A DNA stretch of 64,000 nucleotides from RPQJ01 sp963762315. GTDB lineage: Bacteria > Pseudomonadota > Gammaproteobacteria > Steroidobacterales > Steroidobacteraceae. Both the position numbers and the translations under genes were made by a program. The stretch lies in the NCBI GenBank assembly GCA_963762315.1, contig CAVXKO010000006.1:248001-312000 (forward strand). Direction: 5' to 3'. Below are positions 8,645 to 20,342 of the stretch, in pieces (position 1 is the first letter of the stretch; each line of letters begins with the position of its first letter). The notes beneath the pieces were generated by a model, which was given only the letters and a program-made list of their open reading frames with translations, was not told the origin of the DNA and did not search any database.

Positions 8645-8917
8645 AGGGCTGCCAGGGCGGCCAGCGCACCCCACAGGGCCAGTTGCGCCCAAGCGCGCCA
8701 GGGGCGATTGCGCGCTAGCCCGATGAAACTGACCGCGGCCAGCGCTGTCAAAGCGACGAAGACCCCCAGATACCGCGCCAGGAGCGGCAATTCGGCCCGA
8801 TATTCGGGCACTTCACGCGAGAGGACGAGGAAAACCACGCAGTGTCGCGCCCAGCCCGAACGTCGTCGCGGCCGACGAGCCGAGCACGATTCCCGTCAAT
8901 ACGGTCAGTGGTCGCAC
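8623..8917 (-). CDS. Small three-helix membrane protein of unknown function, frame interrupted
   Basis: From GTG 8917 the frame reads VRPLTVLTGIVLGSSAATTF and continues, after one extra base near 8840, into VVFLVLSREVPEYRAELPLL and two further hydrophobic segments (YLGVFVALTALAAVSFIGLA and ALWGALAALAALYA), ending at 8623. The join restores a plausible protein of about 97 residues with three membrane helices. It is convergent with the preceding small gene. No named family recognised. Confidence 0.45.
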
Positions 8918-9011
8918 GGTCTTTGGTCTAATTCTCGTGACCCGGCCCTTGATTGGGGCCGGGGGTGACTCTAGCCTAGGTCGTTCCATCGCAGTCGAGG
9001 TCGAGCGCTAA

Positions 9012-11171
9012 GTGTACCAGCCAGAAAAGTCGGATCAGGACGCCGCCCCCCGTCGCAGCATGGGTCGCGCGGGCGCGGTGGTCATCGCCACGTTGGTCCT
9101 GGCGGTGGGCACGCTGCTGCTCGGCACGGCAAAGGCGCCGACGGCCGCCGCCAGCGCCGCGACCACGGATTTCGCGCCGACCGAGCGGCAGGCCAAGGTG
9201 GCCCGGCTGGTCAGCAGCATGTTCGAGCGGTCGCATTACCGCCAGGCGCCGGTCAACGACCCGGTGTCCTCGCTGGTGCTCGACCGCTACCTCGAGTCGC
9301 TCGACGGCTCGCGCAGCTATTTCCTCGCGAGCGACATCGCCGAGTTCGAGAAGTACCGCTACCAGCTCGACGACGCGATCACGACCGGCAAGCTCGACCC
9401 CGCCTTCGCCATCTTCAACCGCTTCCAGCAGCGCAACCGCGAGCGCATGGCCTTCGCGCTCGCGGCGCTCAAGAAGGAACCGGACTTCACGGTCGACGAG
9501 AGCTTCGAGTTCGACCGCGAGCACGCGCCCTGGGCCAAGGACGCCGCCGAACTCGACGAGCTGTGGCGCAAGCGCGTCAAGAACGACGCGCTCTCGCTGA
9601 TGCTCACCGACAAGACCTGGCCCGAAGCGCGCGACATCCTGCAGAAGCGCTACGAGCGCGTCGCCAAGCGCTCGCGAGCAGGTGACGTCGGACGACGTGT
9701 TCGAGAACTTCATGAACGCGTTCGCGCACGTGTTCGACCCGCACTCGAGCTACTTCTCGCCGCGCAATTCCGAGGAATACCGCATCCAGATGAGCCTCTC
9801 CTACGAGGGCATCGGCGCGTCGCTGCAGACGATCGACGACTACGTCACGATCATGGAGATCCTGCCGGGCGGCTCGGCGCAGGCGAGCGGCGAACTGAAG
9901 GCGAACGACCGCATCCTCGCCGTCGGCCAGGGCAAGTCGGGCGAGATGGTGGACGTGGTCGGCTGGCGCCTCGACGACGTCGTGCAGCTGATCCGCGGGC
10001 CGCAGGGCTCGTTCGTGCGGCTGCTGATCCAGCCCGGCAATGCCCCGCCCGGCGCGCAGGAACGCGTCATCACGCTGCCGCGCGCCAAGATCACGCTCGA
10101 GGCGCAGGCCGCGAAGAAGGAACTGCGCAAGGTCAAGCGCGGCGACCAGGAACTGCGCATCGGCGTCATCACGGTGCCGTCCTTCTACCAGGACTACAAC
10201 GCGCGCGCCGCGGGCGACGGCGACTACCGCAGCACCACGCGCGACGTGCGCAAGCTGATCGAGCGAGTTCAAGGCCGAAGGCGGCGTCGACGGCCTGGTG
10301 CTCGACCTGCGCGAAAACGGCGGCGGCCACCTCTCGGAGGCGATCGGCCTCGTCAACCTGTTCGTGCCGAAGGGCCCGGTCGTGCAGCTGCGCGAGACCG
10401 GCGGCCGCGTCGAGGTGCTCGAATCCGAGGACCAGGGCGCCGCCTACGACGGCCCGCTCACGATCCTCGTCGACCGCTTCAGCGCCTCGGCCTCGGAGAT
10501 CTTCGCGGCGGCGATGCAGGACTACGGCCGCGGCCTCGTCATCGGCCAGCAGACCTACGGCAAGGGCTCGGTGCAGAACCTCTACCCGCTCGACCGCTAC
10601 GCGCTCGGCCAGGACCCGGGCTACGGCCAGCTCACGGTGACCATCGGCATGTATTACCGCGTCACGGGCGACAGCACGCAGAACCGCGGCGTCGCGCCCG
10701 ACCTGCGGCTGCCCTCGGCCATCAGCCCCGACGAAGTCGGCGAGAGCTCGCGCGACGGCTCGCTGCCGTGGAACCGCATCCGCGGCGCCGAGTTCAAGCC
10801 GCGACGGCGGCTTCGCCGCCGATGCTGCCGGAACTGCAGCGCGAGCACGACGCGCGCGATCGCGGCGGACCCGGACTTCCAGTGCGCCGTCGGCCGAGAT
10901 CGCCGCGATCGACGCAGATGCGCAAGGAGAAGTCGGTGTCGCTGAACCTGGCGAAGCGCAAGGCCGAGCGCGAGCAGCGCACGCAGGACCAGCTCGCGCG
11001 CGAGAACGCCCGCCGCGCCGCGCATCGGCGAGGCGGCGCTCGAAGACGGCGACCGACATCAAGGACCCGCCGGACGCCATCCTCGCCGAGGCGGCGCAGA
11101 TCACGGCCGACCTGTCGAAGCTCGAGCCGCGGCTACGTGGCCAAGGCGGACGGCCTCGCCAGCGGCAATAG
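9012..11171 (+). CDS. Tail-specific (C-terminal processing) protease with PDZ domain, several frameshifts
   Basis: Translated in pieces this is a Prc/Tsp-type periplasmic serine protease. An N-terminal signal anchor (GAVVIATLVLAVGTLLLG) is followed by the Tsp N-terminal domain, then DPHSSYFSPRNSEEY, a PDZ domain (YEGIGASLQ ... GGSAQASGELKANDRILAVG) and the S41 catalytic domain with Ser in RFSASASEIFAAAM and Lys in GQQTYGKGSVQ. The C-terminal domain (about 10700-11170) is rich in charge. The frame advances by one base near 9676 and 10263, twice near 10801-10832, once near 10858, and several more times to the end, so the exact C-terminus is uncertain. Start GTG 9012 or ATG 9060. The catalytic residues are intact, which argues for sequence error rather than decay. 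Confidence 0.75.
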
Positions 11172-11285
11172 GTCCTGCGACGAGCCGTGCCGATCTTGCG
11201 ATCAATTCTGGTGTTGTACTTGACTACAACACTATAGATCCCTACGATGTCGGCATTACGATCGCATCCTCGGGGCTCACGACCG

Positions 11286-12412
11286 ATGACCACTCCACTC
11301 TCGCGCCCGTCCCGCTCTCCAGGGCCTCCGGGCTTGCATGCTCGCCGCTGGCAGCGCGCTGCTGGCGGCGGCTGCAGCAACGGCAAGGCCAAGGACAAGG
11401 ACGGACGCCGATGCGGCCGACGCGGCCGTGCCGGTCGAGGTCCAGCCGCTGCAAGCGCGCCGCGATGGTGGCGGTGTACTCCGGCACCGCCCCGATCGAG
11501 GCCAACGACGAAGCCGAGGTCGTCGCCAAGGTCGGCGGCGAAGTCCGGCAGATCTTCGTCGAGGAAGGCGACGCGGTGCACGACGGGCCAGGTGCTGGCG
11601 CGCCTCGACGGCGACCGGCTGCGCCTCGACGTGGCGCAGACCGAGGCCAACCTGCGCAAGCTCGAGCGCGACTACAAGCGCCAGCTCGAGCTGAGCCGAG
11701 AAGGGCCTCGTCGCCAAGGGCACGGCCGAGAACGCCAAGTACGACCTCGACGCGCTGCGCGCCGCCTACGACAGCGCGCGCCTCGAACTCGGCTACACCG
11801 AGATCCGCGCGCCGATCGAGGGCGTGGTCTCCGCGCGCCACATCAAGGTCGGCAACACCATCAAGCCGAACGACCCCACCTTCCGGGTGACCAACCTCGA
11901 CCCGCTGGTCGCCTACGTGCACGTGCCGGAGAAGGAATTCCGCAAGCTGGCGCCGCGGCCAGCCGGCCGACGTCGTCGTGGACGCGCTCGGCGGCGAGCG
12001 CTTCGCCGGCACGATCTCGCGCATCAGCCCGACCGTCGATCCGCAGACCGGCACGTTCCGCGCCCGCGTCGAGGTGCCCGACGCGACCCGCCACCTCAAG
12101 CCCGGCATGTTCGCGCGCGTCAACATCGTCTACGAGCGCCGCGAGAACGCGCTGCAGCTGCCGCGCACCGCGATCATCGACGCCGACGGCGAGCAGTCCG
12201 TGTACATCGTGGCCGGCGACAAGGCCGAGCAGCGCAAGATCACGACGGGCCTCGCCAACAACGGCTGGATCGAGGTCGTCGCGGGCCTGAAGGGCGACGA
12301 GCGCGTGGTCGTCGTCGGCCAGGCGGGCCTCAAGACCGGCACGCCGGTGAAGGTCGTGGACGACAGCAAGCCGGCCGGCAGCCCGGCCACCGAACAAGCC
12401 GTCGCCAAGTAA
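11286..12412 (+). CDS. RND efflux periplasmic adaptor (membrane-fusion lipoprotein), several frameshifts
   Basis: Pieces in three frames assemble into an HlyD/AcrA-like membrane-fusion protein. The N-terminus contains a lipobox-like stretch before CSNGKAKDKD, followed by VYSGTAPIEANDEAEVVAKV and GGEVRQIFVEEGDAV (barrel-sandwich half), an alpha-hairpin (ARLDGDRLRLDVAQTEANL), the second half (RAPIEGVVSARHIKVGN) and a beta-barrel/membrane-proximal domain ending at 12412. One-base insertions fall near 11584, 11696 and 11957, with more in the first 150 bases. The adaptor would link the two inner-membrane RND proteins that follow to an outer-membrane channel, which is not in the window. Confidence 0.75.
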
Positions 12413-12455
12413 CGCGCCCGGGCGCGCGCGCGCGCCGGCCCTCACGGGGAAGACC

Positions 12456-15400
12456 ATGGAAAAGCTGATCGACTTCGCGATCCGGCGCCGCGTGACCGTG
12501 ATCATGTGCACGGTCGCCATCGCGCTGTTCGGCGTCGTGTCGCTGTCGCGGCTCAAGCTGAACCTGCTGCCGGACCTCTCCTACCCGACGCTCACCATCC
12601 GCACGGAACTGCCCGGGCGCGGCGCCGCTCGAGGTCGAGACGCTGGTGACGCGGCCCGGTCGAGGAAGCCGTCAGCATCATCCGCAACGTGCGCGAGGTG
12701 CGCTCGGTCTCGCGCGCCGGCCAGTCCGACGTGACGCTCGAGTTCGTCTGGGGCACGGACATGGACCTCGCCGGCATCGACGTCCGCGAGAAGCTCGACC
12801 TGCTGCAGCTGCCGCTCGAGGCCAAGCGCCCGCTGCTGCTGCGCTTCGACCCGTCGAGCGAGCCCGTGCATGCGCCTCGCGTTCCTCGACGAAGGCGGCC
12901 AAGGGCGGCGAGGCCAGCGTCGATCGCCTGAAGGCGCTGCGCCGCTTCGCCGAGGACCGCCTCAAGCCCGACCTCGAGGCGGTCGAGGGCTCGGCCGCCG
13001 TGAAGGTGAGCGGCGGCTACGAGGACGAGGTGCAGGTGTTCGTCGACCAGCAGAAGCTGGCGCAGCTCGGCCTGTCCATCGACACGGTGACCCGGCGCAT
13101 CCGCGCGGAGAACGTCAACCTGTCCGGCGGCCGCCTCGAGCAGGGCACGCAGCGCTTCCTGGTGCGCACGCTGAACGAGTTCGGCACGATCGAGCAGATG
13201 GCGAACGCCATCATCGCCACGCGCGACGGGCAGCCGGTCTACCTGCAGCGACGTCGCCACCGTCACGCGCGGCTACAAGGACCGCGAGGCGATCACGCGC
13301 GTCAACGGCAAGGAGGCCATCGAACTCGCCGTGTACAAGGAAGGCGACGCCAACACCGTGCAGCTCGCCGACGGGCGTGCGCAAGCGCATCGAGGAGATC
13401 GAGAAGGGCCTGCCCGAAGGCACGACCATCCGCACGGTCTACGACCAGTCGACGTTCATCGCCGCGGCCATCGGCGAGGTGAAGAGCGCCGCGCTGATCG
13501 GCGGCCTGCTCGCGATCCTGGTGCTGTACGCGTTCCTGCGCGACGCGCGCACGACGCTGATCTCCGGCATCGCCATCCCGGTCTCGGTGCTCGGCACGTT
13601 CGTGCTGATGTACGCGTTCAATCTCTCGCTCAACATCATGTCGCTCGGCGGCATCGCGCTCGCGGTCGGCATGCTCGTCGACAACGCCGTCGTCGTGCTC
13701 GAGAGCATCGTGCGCAACCAGGAGCACGGCATGGAGCGACAGCGAGGCCGCGCGGCGCGGCACGGCCGAAGTGGCGATGGCCGTCACGGCAGCGACGCTG
13801 ACCTCGGTGGCGGTGTTCTTCCCGATGGTGTTCATCACCGGCATCGCGGGGCAGCTGTTCAAGGACCAGTCGCTGACGGTCACGTTCGCGCTCGCGTTCT
13901 CGCTGGTCGTGGCGCTGACGCTGGTGCCGATGCTGGCGGCGGGACGGCCCACGACAGCCGCTGGCGGTGGAGGACGCGCAACCGGCCGCGCGCCTCGAAT
14001 CGCGGCGAGGCGTTCCTGGCGCGCGTCTCGGCAGGCTTCGGCCGCGCGTACGGCTGGGTGTCGCGCGGGTTCGCACTGCTCCTGAGCCCCTTCGTGCGGG
14101 GCGCGCAGGCACTGAACGGCTGGGCCGACCGCAAGTATCCCGGCGCAATCCGCTGGGCGCTCGCGCACCCGGGACGCACCATCGGCTCCGCCGTGGCGCT
14201 GTTCGTGTTCACGCTCCTGGTGATCGCGCCGCGGCTCGGCACGGAGCTGATCCCGCAGATGTCGCAGGGCGAGTTCAACGTCGACCTGCGCCTGCCGCCG
14301 GGCGCGCCGCTCGAGAAGACCGACCGCACGGTGCAGTCTGCGCAGGCGTCGAGCGCGCAGCTCGGCAACGTCGCGCTCGCCTACGCGGTGGCCGGCACCG
14401 GCAACCGCCTCGACGCGAATCCGGTCGACGCGGGCGAGAACACCGGCCGGCTCAGCATCACGCTGCAGAAGGGCGCGCGCCGCGCCGACGAGGAAAAGGC
14501 CATGGCGGGCATGCGCCAGGGCCTCGAGAACCTGCCGGGCGTGCAGTACCGCTTCAGCCGCCCCGCCCTCTTCAGCATGTCCACGCCGCTCGAGGTGGTG
14601 GTCTCCGGCTACGACCTCGACCGCCTGCGCGCCGCCGCCGAGCAGGTGCGCGCGAAGATGGTCGCCGACGACCGCTTCGCCGACGTCAAGACGACCGTCG
14701 AGGCCGGCAACCCCGAGATCCAGATCGTGTTCGACCAGGAACGGGCCTCGCAGCTCGGCCTCGTGGTGCGCGACCTCGCCGACCGCGTCGTGAACAGCGT
14801 GCGCGGCGAGGTCGCCACGCGCTACAAGCTGCGCGACAAGCAGATCGACGTGCTGGTGCGCAGCGTCGACACCCGCGCCGCCTCGATCGAGGAAGTCCGC
14901 AACCTGATCGTCAACCCTGGTTCCGAGTTCCCGGTGACGCTGAGCGCCGTCGCGGACGTGCAGCTCGCGACCGGCCCGGCCGAAGTGCGCCGCCTCGGCC
15001 AGGAGCGCGTGGCGGTCATCTCGGCGAACCTCGCGCACGGCGACCTCGGCAGCGCCGTCGCCGCGCTGCGAAGGAATCGTCAAGCGAAGTGCAGCTGCCG
15101 GTCGGCACGACGGCGTTCCTGTCGGGCCAGAGCGAGGAAATGAAGGACTCGTTCCGCTCGCTGCAGTTCGTGCTGATCGCTCGCGATCTTCCTCGTCTAC
15201 CTGGTGATGGCGTCGACGTTCGAGTCGCTGATCCACCCGTTCGTCATCCTGCTCACGATTCCGCTTGCGGTGGTCGGCGCCGTGTGGGCGCTGTGGTTGA
15301 CGGGCACGACCGTGAACGTCGTCGCCTACATCGGCATCATCATGCTGGCCGGCATCGTCGTGAACCAGTCCATCGTGCTCATCGAGGCGGTGAACCAGGC

Positions 15401-15702
15401 GCGCGAGCGCGGCCTGCCGAAGCACGAGGCCATCGTCGAAGCGGGACGCATCCGCCTGCGCCCGATCCTGATCACCAAGCTCACGACGATCCTCGGCCTG
15501 TTGCCGATGGCGCTCGGCCTCGGCGAGGGCGCCGAGGTGCGCGCGCCGATGGCCATCACGGTGATCGGCGGCGTGCTGCTCACCACGTTCCTCACGCTGC
15601 TGGTGATCCCGGTGGTGTACTCGGTGATGGACCGCAAGAAGTTTGCGACGCCGCGCTGCCGACGCCACCTCGACGGCCCGGCACGCTCCCGCCACGACCT
15701 GA
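12456..15702 (+). CDS. RND multidrug efflux inner-membrane transporter 1, thirteen one-base insertions
   Basis: Starts at ATG 12456 (MEKLIDFAIRRRVTVIM), 43 bases after the adaptor. Joining the frames gives about 1077 residues, normal for AcrB/MexB relatives. Recognisable parts are the first helix; the periplasmic segment VREVRSVSRAGQSDVTLEF; SIDTVTRRIRAENVNLSGG; helices TM2-TM6 with NIMSLGGIALAVGMLVDNAVV, whose Asp belongs to the proton relay (TM4); and the second half ending with the helix block around IIMLAGIVVNQSIVLIEAVN. Reading frame advances near 12615, 12655, 12871, 12898, 13250, 13377, 13737, 13943 (two), 15069-15085 (two), 15180 and 15640. With these corrected the stop is the TGA ending at 15702, eleven bases before the next gene. 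Confidence 0.75.
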
Positions 15703-15712
15703 GGACACCTCG

Positions 15713-18700
15713 ATGCGTCACACGCGCCTCGCCCTCGAGCGCCCCGTCACGACCGTGATGGTCGCGCTCGCCATGCTCGCGATCGGCGTGATCTCGGCGA
15801 AGCTGCTGCGCCTCGAGGCGATGCCGGACATCACCTTCCCCGGCATGCGGGTGATCGATCCCGTATCCGGGCTCGACGCCGGAGGAGATCGAGCGCGAGA
15901 TCGTACGCCCCGTCGAGGAGGCGCTCGCGACGCTCTCGGGCATCGAGGAGATCCGAGGCGAGCGCGTCGTCGGACCAGGCGCAGTTCGAGATCCAGTTCA
16001 ACTGGGACCGGGACGCCGACGCCGCCGCCTTCGACGTGCGCACCAAGCTCGATTCGATCCGGCCGCAGCTGCCGGCGGGCGCGGACCGCCTGCTGATCCA
16101 GGCGTTCAGCGCCTCGGACCAGGCAGCCGTCGTCATCCGCATCGCCTCCGAGCAGCGACCTCACCGACCAGTACGAAATGCTGGAGAAGTACCTGCAGCG
16201 CCCGATCGAGCGGCTCGAAGGCGTGGCGCGCGTGGAACTGCAGGGCGTGCAAGCCGCGCGAGGTGCGCGTGCTCGTCGATCCCAACCGGCTCGCGGCCTA
16301 CGGCGTCGACGTGCAGCGAGCTGCGCGCGCTGCTCGAGTCCAGCAATTTCTCGGTCAGCGCCGGCGAGATCACCGAGAACGGCTCGCGCTTCACCGTGCG
16401 CCCGATCGGCGAGTTCAGCACGCTCGACGACGTCCGCTCGCTGGTCGTGCTGCCCGGCGTGCGGGTCGGCGACATCGCGCAGGTCTCGCTCGAGGCGCCG
16501 GAACTGACCGTCGGCCGTCACATGGACGGCCAGCAGGCGGTCGGCATCGACGTCTACAAGTCCACGCAGGCGAACGTCGTCGACGTGGCCGATCGCGTCA
16601 TCGCGGCGGTGGACGAGGCCCGCAAGGTGCCGCAGCTGCAGGGCATCAAGATCCTGGTCGTCGGCAACGAGGCCGACAGCATCCGCCAGTCGCTGCGCGA
16701 ACTGCGCAACGCCGGCCTCGTCGGCGCCGTGCTGAGCTTCTTCATGCTGCTGTTCTTCCTGCGGCACTTCCCGACCACGGTGATCGTCAGCCTGGCCGTG
16801 CCCGCCTCGCTGCTCGTGACGCTGGCGGCCATGTACTTCCTGGGCTTCACGCTCAACATCCTGACGATGATGGGCATGCTGCTCGCGATCGGCATGCTGG
16901 TGGACAATTCGGTGGTCATCACCGAGAGCATCTTCCGGCACCGCCAGCTGCATGCCGGGCCGGCCGCTCGAGGCCACGCTGGCGGGCGTCAAGGAAGTCG
17001 GCGTCGCGACGCTCGCCGGCACGTTCTCCACGATCATCGTCTTCCTGCCGCTGGTGTTCGGCGAGAAGAACCAGATGTCGATCTTCCTCGTGCACGTCGC
17101 CGTGCCGATCGTCGTCGCCATGCTCGCGTCGCTGATCGTCGCGCAGACGCTGATCCCGATGCTGGCGGCGCGCATGCCCCCGCCGCCGGCCGTGGCCGAA
17201 GGCTCGTGGTTCGGCCGGCTGCAGTCCCGCTACGTCCGTTCGCTCGACTGGGCGCTCTCGCACGGCAAGTGGATGGCGCTCGTCAACGGTGCTGATCGTG
17301 ATTTCCCCGGTGCCGCTGTTCATGCTGAAGCTGGCCAAGGTGGACCCGTTCCCGCAGGAAGCGAGCCGCACGATCGGCCTCGCTTATCACATCCAGGGCT
17401 CGTACCCGATGGAGCGTGTCGAGCAGGCCGTCAATCGCATCGAGGCCTACATCAAGGCGAACAAGGAACGCTTCGACGTCGACAAGTACTACTCGTTCTA
17501 CATGAACGACAACGCGTATACGCGCCTGTACCTCAAGCCCAAGGAGGACGCGACGGTACCGGCGGCCGAGGTCATGCGGCGCGTGATGGAGAACATGCCG
17601 GAGATCATCATCGGCAAGCCGTCGTTCCAGTTCGACGACAACGCCGCCGGATCGACCTCTTTCAGCGTGCAGTTGTCGGGCGAATCGACGGAGCGACTGG
17701 CGGAGATCTCACAGGACGTGGCGCACCGGCTCTCCTCGGTGCCGGGCCTCGAGGCCGTGCGCTCGGAGGCCGGAACCGGTGAGCAGGAAGTCCAGGTGAT
17801 CGTCAATCGCGACCGCGCGTCGCAGCTCGGTCTCACGACGCAGCAGATCGCGATGACCGTGGCCGGCGCAATGCGCGGCGACAAGCTGCCCGAACTGCGC
17901 ACGACGGACCGCGAGCTCACCATGCGCCTCGCCTTCAGGGAATCCGATCGCCAGTCGGTCGAGGATCTCGCCAAGGTGCCGGTGATGCTGGCCGACGGCA
18001 CCCGTACGGAGCTCGGGGCCGTGGCCGATTTCGTGGTGCACCCGAGCGACCGCGAGATCAAGCGCGTCAACCGCCTGACCACCGTGGTGATCAACGCCAA
18101 CATGGGCAAGGGCACGACGATGGACGACGCCCGCAAGCGCGTCGAGCCGATCCTGAACGCGTACCCGCTGCCGCCCGGGTATTCGTGGAAGTTCGGCCGC
18201 GGGCTCGACGAGAACGACAAGGCGGTCCAGACGATGACGCAGAACATGCTGCTCGCCGTCGTGCTGATCTTCCTGGTCATGGCGTCGCTCTTCGAGTCGG
18301 CGCTCTACCCGCTGTCGATCATCACGTCGATCCTGTTCGCGATCGTCGGCTCGATCTGGTTCCTGACGCTGACCGGCACGACGATCACCATGATGGCGAT
18401 GATCGGCTTCATGGTCCTGATCGGCGTCGTGGTGAACATCGGCATCGTGCTGATCGCGCACGTGATCGACCTGCGTCACGCCGGGATGTCACGGCACGAT
18501 GCGATCCTGCAGGCCGGACGCGACCGCCTGCGGCCGATCATGATGACCACCTTGACCACGCTGCTCGGGATGCTGCCGCTCGCCATCGGCGATGCGCAGA
18601 TCGGCGGCGGCGGCGAAGGACCGGCGTACTACCCGCTCGCGCGTGCAGTCATGGGCGGCCTCGCCTTCTCCGCCGTGGTATCCCTGCTGATCGTGCCGAT

Positions 18701-18794
18701 GTTCTACGTCTGGTTCGACGACCTGAACGTATGGCGCCAGCGCGTGTTCGCGCGCCGCGCGGCAGTCGTGCCTCAGCGCACGAGCGCCTTGTAG
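15713..18794 (+). CDS. RND multidrug efflux inner-membrane transporter 2, seven one-base insertions
   Basis: Begins at ATG 15713 (MRHTRLALERPVTTVMVAL) with GAGGAC upstream. Removing seven bases (near 15853, 15955, 16158, 16253, 16316, 16965 and 17288) gives 1024 residues. The first helix, the STPEEIEREIVRPVEEAL segment, the TM4 motif MMGMLLAIGMLVDNSVV with the proton-relay Asp, and TM10-12 (MAMIGFMVLIGVVVNIGIVL) identify the HAE1/HME-type RND family. From 17289 to the end the frame is clean. Two different RND genes behind one adaptor recall heteromeric pumps such as MdtBC. The last 22 bases overlap the convergent gene. Confidence 0.8.
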
Positions 18795-19811
18795 ACGTCC
18801 CAGTACTCCTCGGCGAGCACGTTCGGGACGGGGCGGCCGCGCTTCTGGGCGTCCGCTTGAGCAATCGATTCCTGCAGCGGGATCACGTCCGTATCGCCCC
18901 GATATGCGGCGGTGCGGCGCATTCGGTCCGTGCGTGCCTTGATGTCGACCAGGTCGTCCTGCATGTCGTCGAGGTCGGCGATCGCGCGACCCGCCACCTG
19001 CATCAGCGCCAGGCACTCGTCACGGCTGCCATAATTCGACTCGAAGACGCGCCGCAGGGTGGTTTCGCGGGCAAGGGCCGCAAGACCACCCGCGGACAAC
19101 CGTTCGCAAAGCCATTCGGCGTAGGCGATCACGGCGAGATTCACGGCGCGCCGGCCCTCGACACCCGGTCCGTCGAACGGCGGCGGCGCTTCCGATTCGA
19201 TCTCGTGCAGGCGATCGGAGAGGTCCGTGACCTGCGTCAGCGAGGAATCGACGCGCAGCGCGCGCCCGTCGATCTCATCGGCCAGGCGGCGCCGGCGGAA
19301 GTAATTCCAGAACCCGCGCAGCTCCTGCAGGCGCTGCAGCGCGAGATTCTGCTCTGCCTGCAACTGCTCGGCCAGCACCCGCGCCTCCACCAGCTCGCGT
19401 TTCACGTCCGCGGCCCGCATACGCTGGTCGCGCTCGAACTCGGCGACCTGCGCCTTGCGCTCGCGATCCTTCTGCTGGCGCGAAAGCTCGGTCGCGAACT
19501 GGTCGAGCCGGCGCGCCGCCCGCCCGCCAGACCGCGCGCAGCTGGAAGTAGACGAGGCTCTTGAACCCTTCTTCGGGACGGCCGAGGTACTGCTCGAGCG
19601 AGTCGTGCTGTTCCTGCACCCGCATGGTTGCGCCTTCCTGCAGCTTCAGCCGGTCGAGCAGGCGATGGCGCTCGTCGTCGAGCGCATGCAGTTCCTTCTT
19701 GAGTTCGACCCGGTTCTGGAACAGCGCTACGAGGCGTTCGTCCTCGACGGGGGGAGCGCGGCCGGCCAGCCGGTCGGCGAACCGCCTGAAGCTGTCAGCG
19801 AGGCGGCTCAT
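18773..19811 (-). CDS. Long coiled-coil protein of unknown function, one frameshift
   Basis: Starts at ATG 19811 (MSRLADSFRRFADRLAGRAPP). The first ~95 residues are in one frame and, after an extra base near 19520 (a G-rich run), continue as RRLDQFATELSRQQKDRERKA to the stop at 18773, for about 345 residues. Most of the chain (about 45-200) is heptad-rich and charged, typical of a long coiled coil; the C-terminal third is compact and mixed alpha. There is no signal peptide. Its start overlaps the end of the upstream DUF1249 gene by 17 bases, so the pair is probably co-translated. I do not recognise the family. Confidence 0.6.
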
Positions 19812-20292
19812 CCGCAGACACGACAGGCTGCACGGCCGTGGCGGCCGTGAAGCGGTGACCGCGCTCCGTGCAGTAATCGAGCCATTTGTTGAGCAGCATG
19901 TTGCGCAGCCAGCGCTCGCCCAAGGCCGCACCGACGCTCGAGCGGATGGCTTCGAGACCGGGGTGCCGAACCCACCGGCCGCAATGCGTCGCCTCGACGA
20001 GACGCGCATCGTGGTAGACGCGCACTTCCAGGTCGGGGTCGGCGACGGTGCCGGCAGGCTCGTCGAACCAGTACGTCAGCCGCAGGATCGACGTGTAAGG
20101 ACTGTGCTGGACCAGGTCGAGGTGCAGGTCGCAATCGCCAGCCACGCGCGAGACGTGCGCCCCCCCGATCGCCTTCACGTCGCCCGCGAGCGCCCGCAGG
20201 CGGATGTAGTTGCTTTCGTAGAGCGTCATCAGGCTGACGAAGCTCACCGGCCTCGCCCGCCATGACGTGACGCACAGGGTGTCCGCAATCAT
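19795..20292 (-). CDS. DUF1249 (YqiB-like) protein
   Basis: A 165-residue soluble protein. The segment LYESNYIRLRALAGD, the TSILRLTYWF strand and LEVRVYHDARLVEA with a C-terminal WLDYCTERGH helix match the YqiB/DUF1249 family, whose function is unknown; E. coli YqiB is about 140 residues. The start ATG at 20292 is chosen because no other in-frame start precedes it without running into ppsR; about 22 residues precede the conserved part, so the ATG at 20229 (MTLYESNYI) is an alternative. It overlaps the coiled-coil gene by 17 bases. Confidence 0.75.
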   Translation of the reverse strand: MIADTLCVTSWRARPVSFVSLMTLYESNYIRLRALAGDVKAIGGAHVSRVAGDCDLHLDLVQHSPYTSILRLTYWFDEPAGTVADPDLEVRVYHDARLVEATHCGRWVRHPGLEAIRSSVGAALGERWLRNMLLNKWLDYCTERGHRFTAATAVQPVVSADEPPR

Positions 20293-20342
20293 GGATCGAC
20301 TATAGCACAGCACTTTCGCGCAACCGTGACGGGCGACACACC

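Noticed and set aside
12456..17290. Programmed +1 frameshifting or quadruplet decoding as the cause of the frame breaks
   Set aside because: No shared slippery codon, stop codon or downstream structure was found at the sites, and CGA codons near similar contexts (for example about 17695) are read normally. Some freedom in placing each extra base also makes apparent motifs unreliable.
8317..18794. Calling the tsp, adaptor and RND genes pseudogenes
   Set aside because: Every catalytic or proton-relay motif is intact, there are no deletions or large losses, and the same pattern affects ftsK and aat; sequence error is more likely than decay.
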